A stretch of 64,000 nucleotides of DNA from Paenibacillus tuaregi (GTDB taxonomy: Bacteria > Bacillota > Bacilli > Paenibacillales > Paenibacillaceae). The stretch covers positions 4,745,613 through 4,809,612 of the forward strand of contig NZ_LT575476.1 in the NCBI RefSeq assembly GCF_900086655.1. The letters are read 5' to 3'. The notes under the pieces were generated by a model that was not told where the DNA came from, did not search any database, and saw nothing but the letters and a program-made list of their open reading frames with translations. Positions 42,383 through 50,354 of this stretch are shown piece by piece (the first letter of the stretch is position 1; the number at the start of each line of letters is the position of its first letter). A program made the position numbers and the translations under genes.

Positions 42383-42979
42383 TTATTTTGTAGCTTTAAA
42401 AATCCGATACCCCTTGTCCTTTGTCACTTCGTCCACTTGGGCAAACAAAGACTCCAGCTTCTCCCTGGCCGATGGCGCCCCCTGCTTCTTCTGAATAACC
42501 ACCCAGAGAGAGCCGCCTACACGAAGCCGTTCTGCTGCACCCTCGAATACAGCATGTACAGTCTGTTTGCCTGCACGGATCGGAGGATTCGTCAGAACAA
42601 CATCAAAGGTCTGGTTCCCCAGTTCTTGATATAAATCGCTTTGCAGAATGGTAACATTCGTAATGCCGTTAGACACCGCGTTCTCCTTGGCAAGCTCAAC
42701 TGCACGCTCATTCACGTCAATCATGGTTACCTGTCCTCTAGAAGCGAGTCCTGCAGCAGCAAGCCCAATCGGGCCGTATCCACAGCCTACATCCAAAACA
42801 TGTGCATTCTCCGGCATCTCCATAGCCTCAATCAGCACGCGGCTTCCAAAGTCTACCCCTTGTTTAGAGAATACCCCCGCATCGCTTACAAATTTAAAGG
42901 TCTTGCCCCGGAGCGTGGCTTCCCACACTTTACGGTCATGCGCCGTTTCCGGCTTACTGGAATAATAATGATCGGGCAT
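42383..42979 (-). CDS. RsmC-like class I SAM-dependent methyltransferase
   Basis: A 198-residue enzyme (YbxB-like). The SAM-binding motif VLDVGCGYGPIGLAAA lies at about 61-76 and the N6-amino or N2-guanine methylase motif NPPIRAGK at about 130. The family acts on 16S rRNA G1207 in E. coli, but this short form lacks the extra N-terminal domain, so the exact target is unsure. The ATG follows GGAGGG. It lies between rplL and rpoB, as in Bacillus. Confidence 0.85.
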   Translation of the reverse strand: MPDHYYSSKPETAHDRKVWEATLRGKTFKFVSDAGVFSKQGVDFGSRVLIEAMEMPENAHVLDVGCGYGPIGLAAAGLASRGQVTMIDVNERAVELAKENAVSNGITNVTILQSDLYQELGNQTFDVVLTNPPIRAGKQTVHAVFEGAAERLRVGGSLWVVIQKKQGAPSAREKLESLFAQVDEVTKDKGYRIFKATK

Positions 42980-43078
42980 GCTTTCCCTCCAGCCTTAAAT
43001 TTCGGATCAGTTCTCCCTAGATTCCCTCGATCAGAATCCTTTCATTCAGAAGAACAAGACCCTCTCACTTTATATAAA

Positions 43079-43110
43079 ACAAACCCCTTGAATTTCTTCA
43101 AGGGGTTTGT
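43079..43110 (-). terminator. Intrinsic terminator after rplL
   Basis: A 14-bp perfect stem (ACAAACCCCTTGAA with its complement) with a 4-nt loop is followed by TTTATAT on the minus strand. It separates rplJ-rplL from the methyltransferase gene. Confidence 0.9.
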
Positions 43111-43124
43111 GCGGTAAGGAAGAA

Positions 43125-43487
43125 TTACTTCACTTCTACAGAAGCGCCTGCTTCTTCCAATTTAGCTTTAACCGCTTCAGCATCCTCTTTGGATACTTTT
43201 TCTTTCAATGCTTTTGGAGCGTTGTCAACCAGGTCTTTTGCTTCTTTCAAGCCAAGACCAGTGATTTCGCGAACCACTTTGATTACGTTGATTTTGGAAG
43301 CGCCAGCGCTTGTCAAAATTACGTCGAATTCGGATTGCTCAGCAGCTGCTTCGCCAGCGCCGCCACCTGCTACAACTACTGGAGCTGCTGCAGTTACGCC
43401 GAATTCTTCTTCGATTGCTTTAACGAGATCGTTAAGCTCAAGAACAGTCATACCTTTGATTTCTTCCAAAATTGTTTCTTTACTCAT
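43125..43487 (-). CDS. rplL: 50S ribosomal protein L7/L12
   Basis: A 120-residue stalk protein that recruits the GTPase factors. It has a helical N-terminal dimer domain, an Ala/Gly hinge ([18 protein letters not shown]) and the C-terminal factor-binding domain ([20 protein letters not shown]). It follows rplJ and ends at a strong terminator. Confidence 0.97.
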   Translation of the reverse strand: MSKETILEEIKGMTVLELNDLVKAIEEEFGVTAAAPVVVAGGGAGEAAAEQSEFDVILTSAGASKINVIKVVREITGLGLKEAKDLVDNAPKALKEKVSKEDAEAVKAKLEEAGASVEVK

Positions 43488-43552
43488 GGTAGAACCTCCG
43501 TTATATAATTTTATAGTTTTTGTTAATTCAGATCACTGGATCAAGAATTCTC

Positions 43553-44059
43553 TTACGCGCTAGCGCCTTCCTCTTTCTCCGCAACGGCTTTAACTGCAAG
43601 CGCGAAGTTGCGAACTGGAGCTTGAAGAACGCTGAGGAGCATAGAGAGGAGACCTTCGCGGGACGGAAGATCCGCAAGAGCTTTGATTTGGTCAACGCCG
43701 ACTACACGGCCTTCAACCACGCCACCCTTAATTTCCAAAGCATCATTCTTCTTAGCGAAATCACTAAGAATTTTAGCTGGAGCTACGGCATCGCCCGTGC
43801 TGAATGCGATTGCTGTAGGACCTGTCAGAACTTCATCAAGTTCAGACAATTCTGCAGCTGCAGTTGCACGGCGAACGAGCGAGTTCTTCAGTACTTGGAA
43901 TTCGATTCCAGCTTCACGCAGCTGTTTACGAAGTTCAGTCACTTGAGCAACATTCAGACCGCGGTAGTCAGCAACAACAGTCGTTACGCTTTCGCGCAGT
44001 TTAGAAGTTACCACATCAACGGCATCTTGTTTTGCTTGAATCACTTTTGCATTTGCCAA
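43553..44059 (-). CDS. rplJ: 50S ribosomal protein L10
   Basis: A 168-residue stalk base protein that binds 23S rRNA and several L7/L12 dimers through its C-terminal helix. The start is a TTG at 44059, 6 nt after AGGAGGTG, giving [11 protein letters not shown]. It is preceded by the L10 leader, through which the L10-L12 complex represses its own synthesis in Bacillus. Confidence 0.97.
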   Translation of the reverse strand: MANAKVIQAKQDAVDVVTSKLRESVTTVVADYRGLNVAQVTELRKQLREAGIEFQVLKNSLVRRATAAAELSELDEVLTGPTAIAFSTGDAVAPAKILSDFAKKNDALEIKGGVVEGRVVGVDQIKALADLPSREGLLSMLLSVLQAPVRNFALAVKAVAEKEEGASA

Positions 44060-44218
44060 ACTGTACACCTCCTGATAGATTTTCTGAGCTGCCGGCCTTT
44101 ATTCCGTACAAGAAACACCGGTGCTCTCCTGCAATAACGGACCAGCCGTATATATGAGGAAGATTTCTTAATAGTTCAAACGCAAGTTGTTATATGAACA
44201 ACAATCTGTTTGAATCCA

Positions 44219-44385
44219 TTAAAAAAGCCTCCGTAGAATCACGAAGGCCTGATAAATCATCATTTACAGAATACTGCAAATTCCGAATTTCTATCACAAC
44301 ACCTCGGTAGGAAATTAAGCCTTGCGGCACCTACTGTCTACGGTAAGCATATTCAAATTTAGTTAAAGCGTAGTGCAACCACTTT
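44219..44385 (-). ncRNA. Ribosomal protein L10 leader
   Basis: The transcript contains the conserved L10-leader core GTAGACAGTAGGTG...GC and TTAATTTCCTACCGAGG (44341-44296). An intrinsic terminator with AGGCCTTCGT/ACGGAGGC and six T follows (44252-44219). This is the autoregulatory leader of rplJ-rplL known in Firmicutes. Confidence 0.85.
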
Positions 44386-44415
44386 ACTATACCAGAGGGT
44401 CGTCTCAAGAGTCAA
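44386..44415 (-). promoter_or_regulatory. Sigma-A promoter of rplJ-rplL
   Basis: The -35 TTGACT (44415-44410) and -10 TATAGT (44391-44386) have an 18-bp spacer. It lies just after rplA and feeds the L10 leader. Confidence 0.75.
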
Positions 44416-44445
44416 CCCTGAAATTATTGCCAGATGCAACATTTC

Positions 44446-45138
44446 TTATCTGTAAGCAGCAGTGTTTACACGGGCGCTTGGTCCCATCGTCGAAGAAATC
44501 GCGATGTTCTTCAAGTATACGCCTTTAGCAGCCGCTGGTTTAGCGCGGTTCAATGCATCGATGAGAGTCTTAAGATTCTCATTCAGCTTGTCAGCATCAA
44601 AAGATACTTTGCCGATTGGTGCATGAATTTGACCTGCTTTATCAAGACGGTACTCGATTTTACCCGCCTTGATTTCTTGAACCGCTTTAGCTACGTCAAA
44701 CGTAACTGTACCGGCTTTAGGGTTAGGCATCAAACCTTTACCCCCGAGAAGACGACCCAATTTACCAACTTCACTCATCATGTCCGGAGTTGCTACGCAA
44801 ACATCGAACTCGAACCAGCCTTGTTGGATTTTGTTGATTACGTCTTGATCGCCTACATAGTCAGCGCCAGCAGCTTCCGCTTCTTTTGCTTTCTCACCTT
44901 TAGCGAATACAAGAACGCGTTGAGTTTTACCAGTACCGTGAGGCAGTACAACAACGCCACGAACAGCCTGGTCTTGTTTACGAGGGTCTACACCCAAACG
45001 TACTGCAGCTTCAACAGTTTCGTCGAATTTCGCAGTAGCTGCCTTCTTAACCAGCTCAACGGCTTCAGCAGGCTCGTAAGTTGCTTCGCTGTCAATCAGC
45101 TTGGCAGCTTCAAGGTATTTCTTACCGTGTTTAGCCAT
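44446..45138 (-). CDS. rplA: 50S ribosomal protein L1
   Basis: A 230-residue protein of the mobile L1 stalk that moves E-site tRNA; in many bacteria it also represses rplK-rplA translation. The two-domain sequence is complete, from [20 protein letters not shown] to [16 protein letters not shown]. The ATG follows AAAGGAGG. Confidence 0.97.
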   Translation of the reverse strand: MAKHGKKYLEAAKLIDSEATYEPAEAVELVKKAATAKFDETVEAAVRLGVDPRKQDQAVRGVVVLPHGTGKTQRVLVFAKGEKAKEAEAAGADYVGDQDVINKIQQGWFEFDVCVATPDMMSEVGKLGRLLGGKGLMPNPKAGTVTFDVAKAVQEIKAGKIEYRLDKAGQIHAPIGKVSFDADKLNENLKTLIDALNRAKPAAAKGVYLKNIAISSTMGPSARVNTAAYR

Positions 45139-45217
45139 TTAAATTTCCTCCTTTGTGGTATTAGCGGATATTCCTCCCACTTGTTAACCGGACAACCTGT
45201 CCAGTGCGTTCAGACGA

Positions 45218-45643
45218 TTAGTCTTGAACAGTGATACCCATACTGCGGGCAGTACCTTCAACCATAAGCATTGCCGCTTCAACGGAAGCTGCGTTAAGGT
45301 CAGGCATTTTTTGTTCTGCGATCTGACGTACAGTTGCACGAGTCACAGTTGCTACTTTCTTCTTGTTAGGTTCTCCTGAACCCTTCTCGATCTTAGCAGC
45401 TACACGAAGCAATACTGCAGCCGGTGGAGTTTTGGTAATGAAAGTGAAAGAACGATCTTCAAATACCGAAATTTCAACCGGAATGATCAAACCAGCTTGA
45501 TCGGCAGTACGAGCGTTGAATTCTTTACAGAATGCCATGATGTTGACACCCGCTTGACCCAGCGCTGGACCTACCGGAGGTGCTGGATTCGCTTTCCCCG
45601 CAGGAATTTGCAGTTTTACAACTTTAATGATCTTTTTAGCCAT
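45218..45643 (-). CDS. rplK: 50S ribosomal protein L11
   Basis: A 141-residue protein at the GTPase-associated centre, required for RelA activation and thiostrepton binding. The proline-rich [19 protein letters not shown] segment is intact. The ATG at 45643 follows AAGGAGGTG; the in-frame GTG upstream is part of that site. Confidence 0.97.
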   Translation of the reverse strand: MAKKIIKVVKLQIPAGKANPAPPVGPALGQAGVNIMAFCKEFNARTADQAGLIIPVEISVFEDRSFTFITKTPPAAVLLRVAAKIEKGSGEPNKKKVATVTRATVRQIAEQKMPDLNAASVEAAMLMVEGTARSMGITVQD

Positions 45644-45720
45644 GTAAAACACCTCCTTGCACTAGTAGTGGTACCCGGGATTACACAACATAACCCCTCC
45701 CACAGAAAACCAGAAGAAAC

Positions 45721-46254
45721 CTATATCTTCTCCACTTGAGTATAGTCAAGCTCAAGCGGGGTTTCCCGTCCAAACATGTTGACGTGAACCTTGACCTTGC
45801 TCTTGTCGGTGAGAATTTCTTCTACAGATCCAACAAAATTAGCAAAAGGACCAACTTTAATACGCACAGACTCCTTGAGTTCAAACTCAATAACCGGCTT
45901 CGGTTCTTCCATTCCCATGTGGTTCAGAATCTGTTCCACTTCTTCAGGAAGCAAAGGCGTCGGTTTGGAACCGGAACCTGTCGAGCCGACGAAACCTGTA
46001 ACTCCCGGTGTATTGCGGACAACATACCAAGAATCGTCAGTCTGGATCATTTCCACCAAGACATAACCAGGGTAAACCTTACGCATAACGGTTTTTTTCT
46101 TACCGTCTTTGTTTACAATTTCTTCTTCCATCGGAACAAGAACCCGGAATATCTTGTCTTCCATGCCCATAGACTCAACGCGTTTTTCCAAATTGGCTTT
46201 GACTTTATTCTCATACCCGGAGTAGGTATGAACAACATACCATCTTTTTTCCAT
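45721..46254 (-). CDS. nusG: Transcription termination/antitermination factor NusG
   Basis: A 177-residue protein that couples RNA polymerase to pausing, Rho and ribosomes. The NGN domain spans about 1-115 (KRWYVVHTYSGYENKVKANL) and the KOW domain about 125-177 (VRIKVGPFANFVGSVEEI). The ATG follows AGGTGG, 22 nt after secE. Confidence 0.97.
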   Translation of the reverse strand: MEKRWYVVHTYSGYENKVKANLEKRVESMGMEDKIFRVLVPMEEEIVNKDGKKKTVMRKVYPGYVLVEMIQTDDSWYVVRNTPGVTGFVGSTGSGSKPTPLLPEEVEQILNHMGMEEPKPVIEFELKESVRIKVGPFANFVGSVEEILTDKSKVKVHVNMFGRETPLELDYTQVEKI

Positions 46255-46276
46255 ATCAAGCCACCTGGGACCCTTC

Positions 46277-46468
46277 TTAAATAATCGCGTTGATCACAGC
46301 GGAGATGCCGATGTCAAGAACCCAAAAATAAATGGCGACAACTACGATTGTACCGAGCACAATCAGCGTGTAATTAGTCAGCTCTTTACGATTAGGCCAG
46401 CGAACCTTTTTAAGCTCAGCCCAGCTTTCAGAGAAAAAAGAAAACATCGACTTGAAACTACGTTTCAT
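46277..46468 (-). CDS. secE: Protein translocase subunit SecE
   Basis: A 63-residue single-span membrane protein that clamps SecY. The conserved WAELKKVRWPNRKEL segment precedes one transmembrane helix (TLIVLGTIVVVAIYFWVL). I use the ATG at 46468, 9 nt from GGAGGTG; the in-frame GTG at 46474 is too close to that site. Confidence 0.95.
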   Translation of the reverse strand: MKRSFKSMFSFFSESWAELKKVRWPNRKELTNYTLIVLGTIVVVAIYFWVLDIGISAVINAII

Positions 46469-46489
46469 CCGCACCTACACCTCCAAAGA

Positions 46490-46639
46490 CTATCTGGTTT
46501 CGCGATGAGGAATTTGCTCGTTGCAGAACTTGCAATACTTCTTCATCTCCATGCGGTCGGGGTGGTTACGCTTGTTTTTCGTTGTCGTGTAGTTTCTTTG
46601 TTTGCAGTTCGTACAAGCCAACGTGATAATTACCCGCAT
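46490..46639 (-). CDS. rpmG: 50S ribosomal protein L33, zinc form
   Basis: A 49-residue protein ([20 protein letters not shown]...). C9, C12, C36 and C39 make a zinc ribbon, so it is the zinc-dependent paralog. The ATG at 46639 follows GGGAGGTG and the stop is a TAG at 46492-46490. The secE ribosome binding site begins a few bases after it; the order rpmG-secE-nusG is conserved. Confidence 0.95.
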   Translation of the reverse strand: MRVIITLACTNCKQRNYTTTKNKRNHPDRMEMKKYCKFCNEQIPHRETR

Positions 46640-47035
46640 GATGTGCACCTCCCGAAGACATTCTTTCTTAACAGAAGTCTCTATATTGATCTCGGCAGTT
46701 AACCGAGCCGTTCAGAGAGACCAAGTCCGCATCCACTCATCTTAACTTAAGGAAATAATAAGCATATACTTAAATCTCCTTAATTCAAAAAAAGCAAGCG
46801 CGAAATTCGGCCTACCTAAAACACTTTATCACAAGGGTATAGCCATGTCAACGAAAGAATGGCCTTATTCTGGGCCGAGCGGGGGCCCTTGTCGATGTAT
46901 TCTTTTTCCACTGCCAAGCTGCTTCACATTTATGTTTAAGTATGGACCCATCATCCCTGCTCTAAACCTCTCCCACATGTAGGGATCCATAACCTACCCT
47001 ATGTACTGGAGAAACTAGAATCATTCATATAAAAA
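46640..47035. other. Gene-free gap between sigH and rpmG
   Basis: This 396-bp stretch contains the rpmG promoter (46823-46851) and a small CTCGG/CCGAG hairpin in the leader. I see no tRNA, no frame with a ribosome binding site and no repeat shared with the other gaps. Confidence 0.6.
46823..46851 (-). promoter_or_regulatory. Sigma-A promoter of rpmG-secE-nusG
   Basis: A perfect -35 TTGACA (46851-46846) and -10 TAAAGT (46828-46823) with 17 bp between them. The leader to rpmG is about 180 nt. Confidence 0.7.
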
Positions 47036-47036
47036 G

Positions 47037-47062
47037 AAAAAAAGACTCCAGTTGAGTCTCTT
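47037..47062 (-). terminator. Intrinsic terminator of sigH
   Basis: AGACTC and GAGTCT form a short stem that runs into a T-rich tail on the minus strand, 14 nt past the sigH stop. Confidence 0.75.
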
Positions 47063-47075
47063 CTCTACCATCATT

Positions 47076-47723
47076 CTATAGTCCATCTCGTACTTCCAAA
47101 TAGCGTTCAAGCTTACGCTTGACCCGTTGGAGCGCATTATCAATTGATTTCACATGCCGTCTTAAATCCACTGCAATTTCCTGATAAGATCTTCCGTCCA
47201 AATACAGCATCAGAACTTTACGTTCCAGGTCGCTGAGAATCTCGGACATCTTGTCTTCCAGGCCCACGAACTCTTCTTGATTGATAATGAGTTCTTCGGG
47301 ATCAGATACCTGTGAGCCGCATATCACATCCAAAAGGGTACGGTCGGAGTCCTCATCATAAATGGGCTTGTCCAGCGAAACGTACGAATTCAGCGGAATA
47401 TGCTTCTGACGGGTCGCCGTCTTAATTGCCGTGATGATCTGCCTGGTAATGCACAGCTCGGCAAATGCCTTAAAAGAAGCCAGCTTATCACCCTTAAAAT
47501 CCCTGATCGACTTATACAGACCGATCATGCCTTCTTGAATGATATCTTCCCGGTCAGCTCCAATCAGAAAATAGGACCTCGCTTTGGCTCTGACGAAACT
47601 GCGATACTTGTTGATCAAGTACTCCAGTGCTTCGCTATCGCCTTCCCGGACTGCCTCAACAATGTCTTCATCGCTTTGAATCTCATAGTCAAATTTAATC
47701 ATTACTTTGAGGTCGACACTCAC
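47076..47723 (-). CDS. sigH: RNA polymerase sigma factor SigH (stationary phase/sporulation)
   Basis: A 215-residue sigma-70 family factor. Region 2 (YRSFVRAKARSYFLIGADREDIIQE, about 40-65) and region 4 (SYQEIAVDLRRHVKSIDNAL, near the end) are intact. In Bacillus it directs spo0A, spo0F, ftsZ and other entry-to-sporulation genes. The start is the second of two GTG codons, 7 nt from GGAGG. It has its own promoter and sits between rae1 and rpmG as in Bacillus. Confidence 0.95.
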   Translation of the reverse strand: MSVDLKVMIKFDYEIQSDEDIVEAVREGDSEALEYLINKYRSFVRAKARSYFLIGADREDIIQEGMIGLYKSIRDFKGDKLASFKAFAELCITRQIITAIKTATRQKHIPLNSYVSLDKPIYDEDSDRTLLDVICGSQVSDPEELIINQEEFVGLEDKMSEILSDLERKVLMLYLDGRSYQEIAVDLRRHVKSIDNALQRVKRKLERYLEVRDGL

Positions 47724-47780
47724 CACAATCCCTCCGGCTGCAACGCACAGTGCCCCGTTACTTCAATCAAGTATACGATC

Positions 47781-47810
47781 AGTATATATGATGGCATGTA
47801 ACAGCGTCAA
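47781..47810 (-). promoter_or_regulatory. Sigma-A-like promoter of sigH
   Basis: The -35 TTGACG (47810-47805) and -10 TATACT (47786-47781) are 18 bp apart. A second TTGACA at 47850-47845 has no good -10. In Bacillus the sigH promoter is repressed by AbrB; no clear operator can be read here. Confidence 0.55.
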
Positions 47811-47883
47811 CCACATAAGTCCTAAAATTTGTAAAGTCGAACTTTGTCAAGAGCTTTTGGAAGCAAATCGCAAATGTGCCTTT

Positions 47884-48405
47884 TTACTCTCTGCGCCAGC
47901 GTTCAAACATCTTTCTCATCTCGGGAGTCAGCTTGCCACCGAGTGTATTTCGGCTTGAGCCAAGCCGATCCTCGGCAATTTTCGACTGAATCTCCCGCTC
48001 ACTCTCTTCCACCTGGGTGAGTAATTCCCTGGCAGGAACACGCAGAGCACCCTGTCCGAAGATCACATGCTGTTCTACTAGGTCACTGGTCGCAACATAG
48101 ATTTGGCGCCTGCGGTGGCTGAGCTCGCGGACCAAACGCTCTATGCATTCATCCGCCGTTTCTTTCTCGCGGGTGAAATAAACTTGAACCTTGTTCTGGG
48201 CAAAAGATTTCCCAAGGCCCGGCACCCGGTATGCATCAAACACCGCGATCACCATCCGGCCGCTGTAGGCCTGATAATCGGCTAACCGCTCCAGAAGCCT
48301 GTCCCTCGCTTCCTCAAGTCCCACCTTGGCGAGCTTGGTCAGCTCCGGCCAGTCTCCGATCATATTATAGCCATCCACAAGGAGAACATCCCGCATCTCC
48401 CCCAT
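47884..48405 (-). CDS. rae1: Ribosome-dependent mRNA endonuclease Rae1 (NYN/PIN domain)
   Basis: A 173-residue protein of the YacP family. It has the NYN-fold motif VLLVDGYNMIGDWPEL at the N-terminus and later acidic positions (VATSDLVEQ). In Bacillus it cleaves mRNA in the ribosomal A site. I use the ATG at 48405 with AAGGA upstream, 8 nt after the rlmB stop; a longer frame overlaps rlmB. Confidence 0.9.
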   Translation of the reverse strand: MGEMRDVLLVDGYNMIGDWPELTKLAKVGLEEARDRLLERLADYQAYSGRMVIAVFDAYRVPGLGKSFAQNKVQVYFTREKETADECIERLVRELSHRRRQIYVATSDLVEQHVIFGQGALRVPARELLTQVEESEREIQSKIAEDRLGSSRNTLGGKLTPEMRKMFERWRRE

Positions 48406-48412
48406 AACAGGG

Positions 48413-49171
48413 CTATCCTTGAAGCTTCCGTTTGCGGAGCGTTTCGTACATAATGACCCCCGCGGCAACGGAAGCATTCAGTGAATTAAGCCGGCCAACC
48501 ATCGGCAGCTTTAGAAGGACATCACATTTCTCGCGGATCAAGCGGCCCATTCCCTTGTTCTCGTTCCCGATGACAATGGCAACCGGGCCGGTGAATACTC
48601 CGTTATCATAGATCTCTTCACGGGCGCCTACGTCTGTCCCAACTACCCATACGCCCGCTTCCTTAAGCTGATCAATGGTCTGGGCAAGATTCGTCACCCG
48701 GGCTACCGGCACATACTCCACCGCACCGGCTGAGGTTTTGGATACCGTAGACGTCACGGATGCCGAGCGGCGCTTTGGAATAATCACCCCGTGAACCCCG
48801 GTGCATTCAGCCGTCCGTAGAATAGAGCCCAGGTTGTGCGGGTCCTCGATTTCATCAAGTATAACTAAAAAAGGGGCTTCGCCCTTCTCAGCCGCGCTGG
48901 CCAGCAGGTCTTCCACTTCCGCATAAGCGTAAGGGGCCACTTGGGCCACTACGCCCTGGTGCTGCAGATCAGGTACCAGCTGATCGATCTTCCGTTTGTC
49001 GACATGCTGAACGACGATCCCGTTCTTTTTCGCTTCTGCGATAATAGGCTGTGTGAGATGCTTCTGCGCACCTTCCGCGATCAAAATTTTGTTTATCGTA
49101 CGGCCGGCGCGCAGTGCCTCAAGCAAGGAGTGCTTGCCGCCAATCCAATCTTCGTTGTTGTTAGTTTCCAC
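48413..49171 (-). CDS. rlmB: 23S rRNA (guanosine-2'-O)-methyltransferase RlmB
   Basis: A 252-residue SpoU/TrmH-family enzyme. A substrate-binding N-terminal domain (to about 85) precedes the knotted SAM domain. Motifs LDEIEDPHNLGSILRTAE, VIGNENKGMGRLIREKCD and LPMVGRLNSLNASVAAGV are all present. The start is a GTG at 49171 with GGAGGATA upstream. A repeat-filled gap of 727 bp separates it from mrnC, where Bacillus genes are nearly contiguous. Confidence 0.93.
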   Translation of the reverse strand: METNNNEDWIGGKHSLLEALRAGRTINKILIAEGAQKHLTQPIIAEAKKNGIVVQHVDKRKIDQLVPDLQHQGVVAQVAPYAYAEVEDLLASAAEKGEAPFLVILDEIEDPHNLGSILRTAECTGVHGVIIPKRRSASVTSTVSKTSAGAVEYVPVARVTNLAQTIDQLKEAGVWVVGTDVGAREEIYDNGVFTGPVAIVIGNENKGMGRLIREKCDVLLKLPMVGRLNSLNASVAAGVIMYETLRKRKLQG

Positions 49172-49252
49172 CTGTGTATCCTCCAGAGTAGGATTTTCCG
49201 AGGGGGGCCTCGGACTCCCTTCAAATTTTTTTCACAACCCTCTCAAACCAAC

Positions 49253-49320
49253 CTTTCACAACCCTCCCAAACCCTCCCTTGCCTAAGGGAGGGCCCCAAG
49301 GGCTCCGCCCTCTGGACACC
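49253..49320 (+). repeat. Dispersed repeat, copy 2 (68 bp identical to 13609-13676)
   Basis: The copy is identical to the first and has the same orientation relative to the minus-strand gene beside it. It contains the CCCTCCC/GGGAGGG and AGGGC/GCCCT hairpins. Confidence 0.9.
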
Positions 49321-49378
49321 CGGAATTGGAATAACGAGTGTTGGGGGCAGAGGCGGTGTTTAGCAGTTGGGTGGGAGG

Positions 49379-49411
49379 AGCGCTTGCCGTCCCTGGCGGG
49401 ACCCGCTTGAC
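49379..49411 (+). repeat. REP-like small hairpin, copy C
   Basis: Reads AGCGCTTGCCGTCCC, loop TGGC, then GGGACCCGCTTGAC. It closely matches the copy at 13842-13874. Confidence 0.7.
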
Positions 49412-49488
49412 TTGTTGTGGTGCTTGGTTGCCTGTTTCCGTTGGCGGGAGCGCAGGGTGTGGAGCACCTGGGTAGGCTGCGTGCGGTT

Positions 49489-49521
49489 AGCCGCTTGCCG
49501 CCCCCTCGGGGCCCGCTCTAC
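49489..49521 (+). repeat. REP-like small hairpin, copy D
   Basis: Reads AGCCGCTTGCCGCCCC, then CTCGGGGCCCGCTCTAC. Paired changes in the stem (GCCCC/GGGGC in place of GTCCC/GGGAC) keep the base pairing. Confidence 0.7.
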
Positions 49522-49587
49522 ATGATGCGCTCCTGCCTGGGCTGTGGGTGCTGCGTTTGGTGCCTTCTTGGTGTTACTTCGTGCTGT

Positions 49588-49885
49588 GAGCCGCTGTCCC
49601 TGCGGGATGCGCTTTACGTTTGTGCAGGGCCCGGGGCGATGCTTTGGTGCTTCGCGGTGCTACTTTGTGCTGTGAGCCGCTCTCCCTGCGGGATTCGCTT
49701 TGCGTTTAGCGCAGGGCACTGAGGCGGTGCTTTGGTGCTTCGCGGTGTGACTTCGTGCTTCGAGCGGTCTCCCTGCGGGATACGCTTTGCGTTTGGCGCA
49801 GGGCCCGGGGCGGCAGCTTCGGGCTTCTTGGCGTTCCTTCGTGCTGCGAGCGCTCTCCCTGCGGGAATCGCTTCGGCTGGCGCGG
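49588..49885 (+). repeat. Tandem repeat array, period 86-88 bp, four copies
   Basis: Units start at 49588, 49674, 49762 and 49848; the last is cut short. Each opens with a GAGC(C)GCT.TCCCTGCGGGAT.CGCTT hairpin and continues through GCGTTTNGCGCAGGGC and GCTTCGNGGT. The period varies and is not a multiple of three, which argues against a coding repeat. Confidence 0.8.
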
Positions 49886-49898
49886 CCAGCTTGTCCGG

Positions 49899-50354
49899 TT
49901 AGGACTTTGGAGCGGAGACCATCTGGTCAAGGCCATGTGTAATCAGGTATATCATTCGTTCCTGTTCATGATTGTAGTATAAATAACCGATCAGTGCCTC
50001 CAAGGCGGTGGCGTGACGGTAATCGATCACGTTCGCGTTCTTCGGAACGCTGCCGGACTTGGCATTGCGGCCCTGGCGTACGACATCGTGTTCCGTTTCG
50101 GTAAGCTGCGGCTCGATTAGAGAGAGCAGCGTGGCTTGAGCCTTGGCGGAGACGAACTTCGTCGACTGCTGGTGCAGGTGGTGCGGGCGCAGGTTCGGGC
50201 GCGAAATGACATACTGCCGGACCGCGACCTCAAAGATGGCGTCGCCCATATAGGCGAGCGCCAGCGGAGGGAGCAGCCGGGCCGGCTTGGATGACGGGTA
50301 CGGGAACCACAGCGGCGGCACGGAGCTGCCGCTGTTCATATCGTTCCCCGTCAT
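49899..50354 (-). CDS. mrnC: Mini-ribonuclease III
   Basis: A 151-residue RNase III domain without a dsRNA-binding domain; in Bacillus it matures 23S rRNA. The catalytic motif LALAYMGDAIFEVAVR lies at about 32-47, and the second acidic site is in ALEALIGYLYY. The ATG at 50354 overlaps the cysS stop as ATGA, so the genes are coupled. A GTG or other start 12 nt upstream is less likely. Confidence 0.92.
   Translation of the reverse strand: MTGNDMNSGSSVPPLWFPYPSSKPARLLPPLALAYMGDAIFEVAVRQYVISRPNLRPHHLHQQSTKFVSAKAQATLLSLIEPQLTETEHDVVRQGRNAKSGSVPKNANVIDYRHATALEALIGYLYYNHEQERMIYLITHGLDQMVSAPKS

Larger units (their letters stand above)
49172..49898. other. Non-coding repeat region between mrnC and rlmB
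   Basis: The region starts with a T-rich segment and pyrimidine-rich tandem words (CACAACCCTC.CAAACC). Next come the 68-bp block shared with 13609-13676, two larger hairpin copies, and a four-copy tandem array. Both strands are open over some stretches, but the frame shifts between repeat copies, so I do not call any gene. Confidence 0.75.

Noticed and set aside
49172-49898. CRISPR array suggested by the regular repeats near 49.6 kb
   Set aside because: Spacers are repeated along with the hairpins, the period varies from 86 to 88 bp, and no cas gene is present.
49417-49936. Open frames on both strands within the mrnC-rlmB gap
   Set aside because: They follow the repeat copies, the repeat period shifts the frame, and no ribosome binding site or family is visible.
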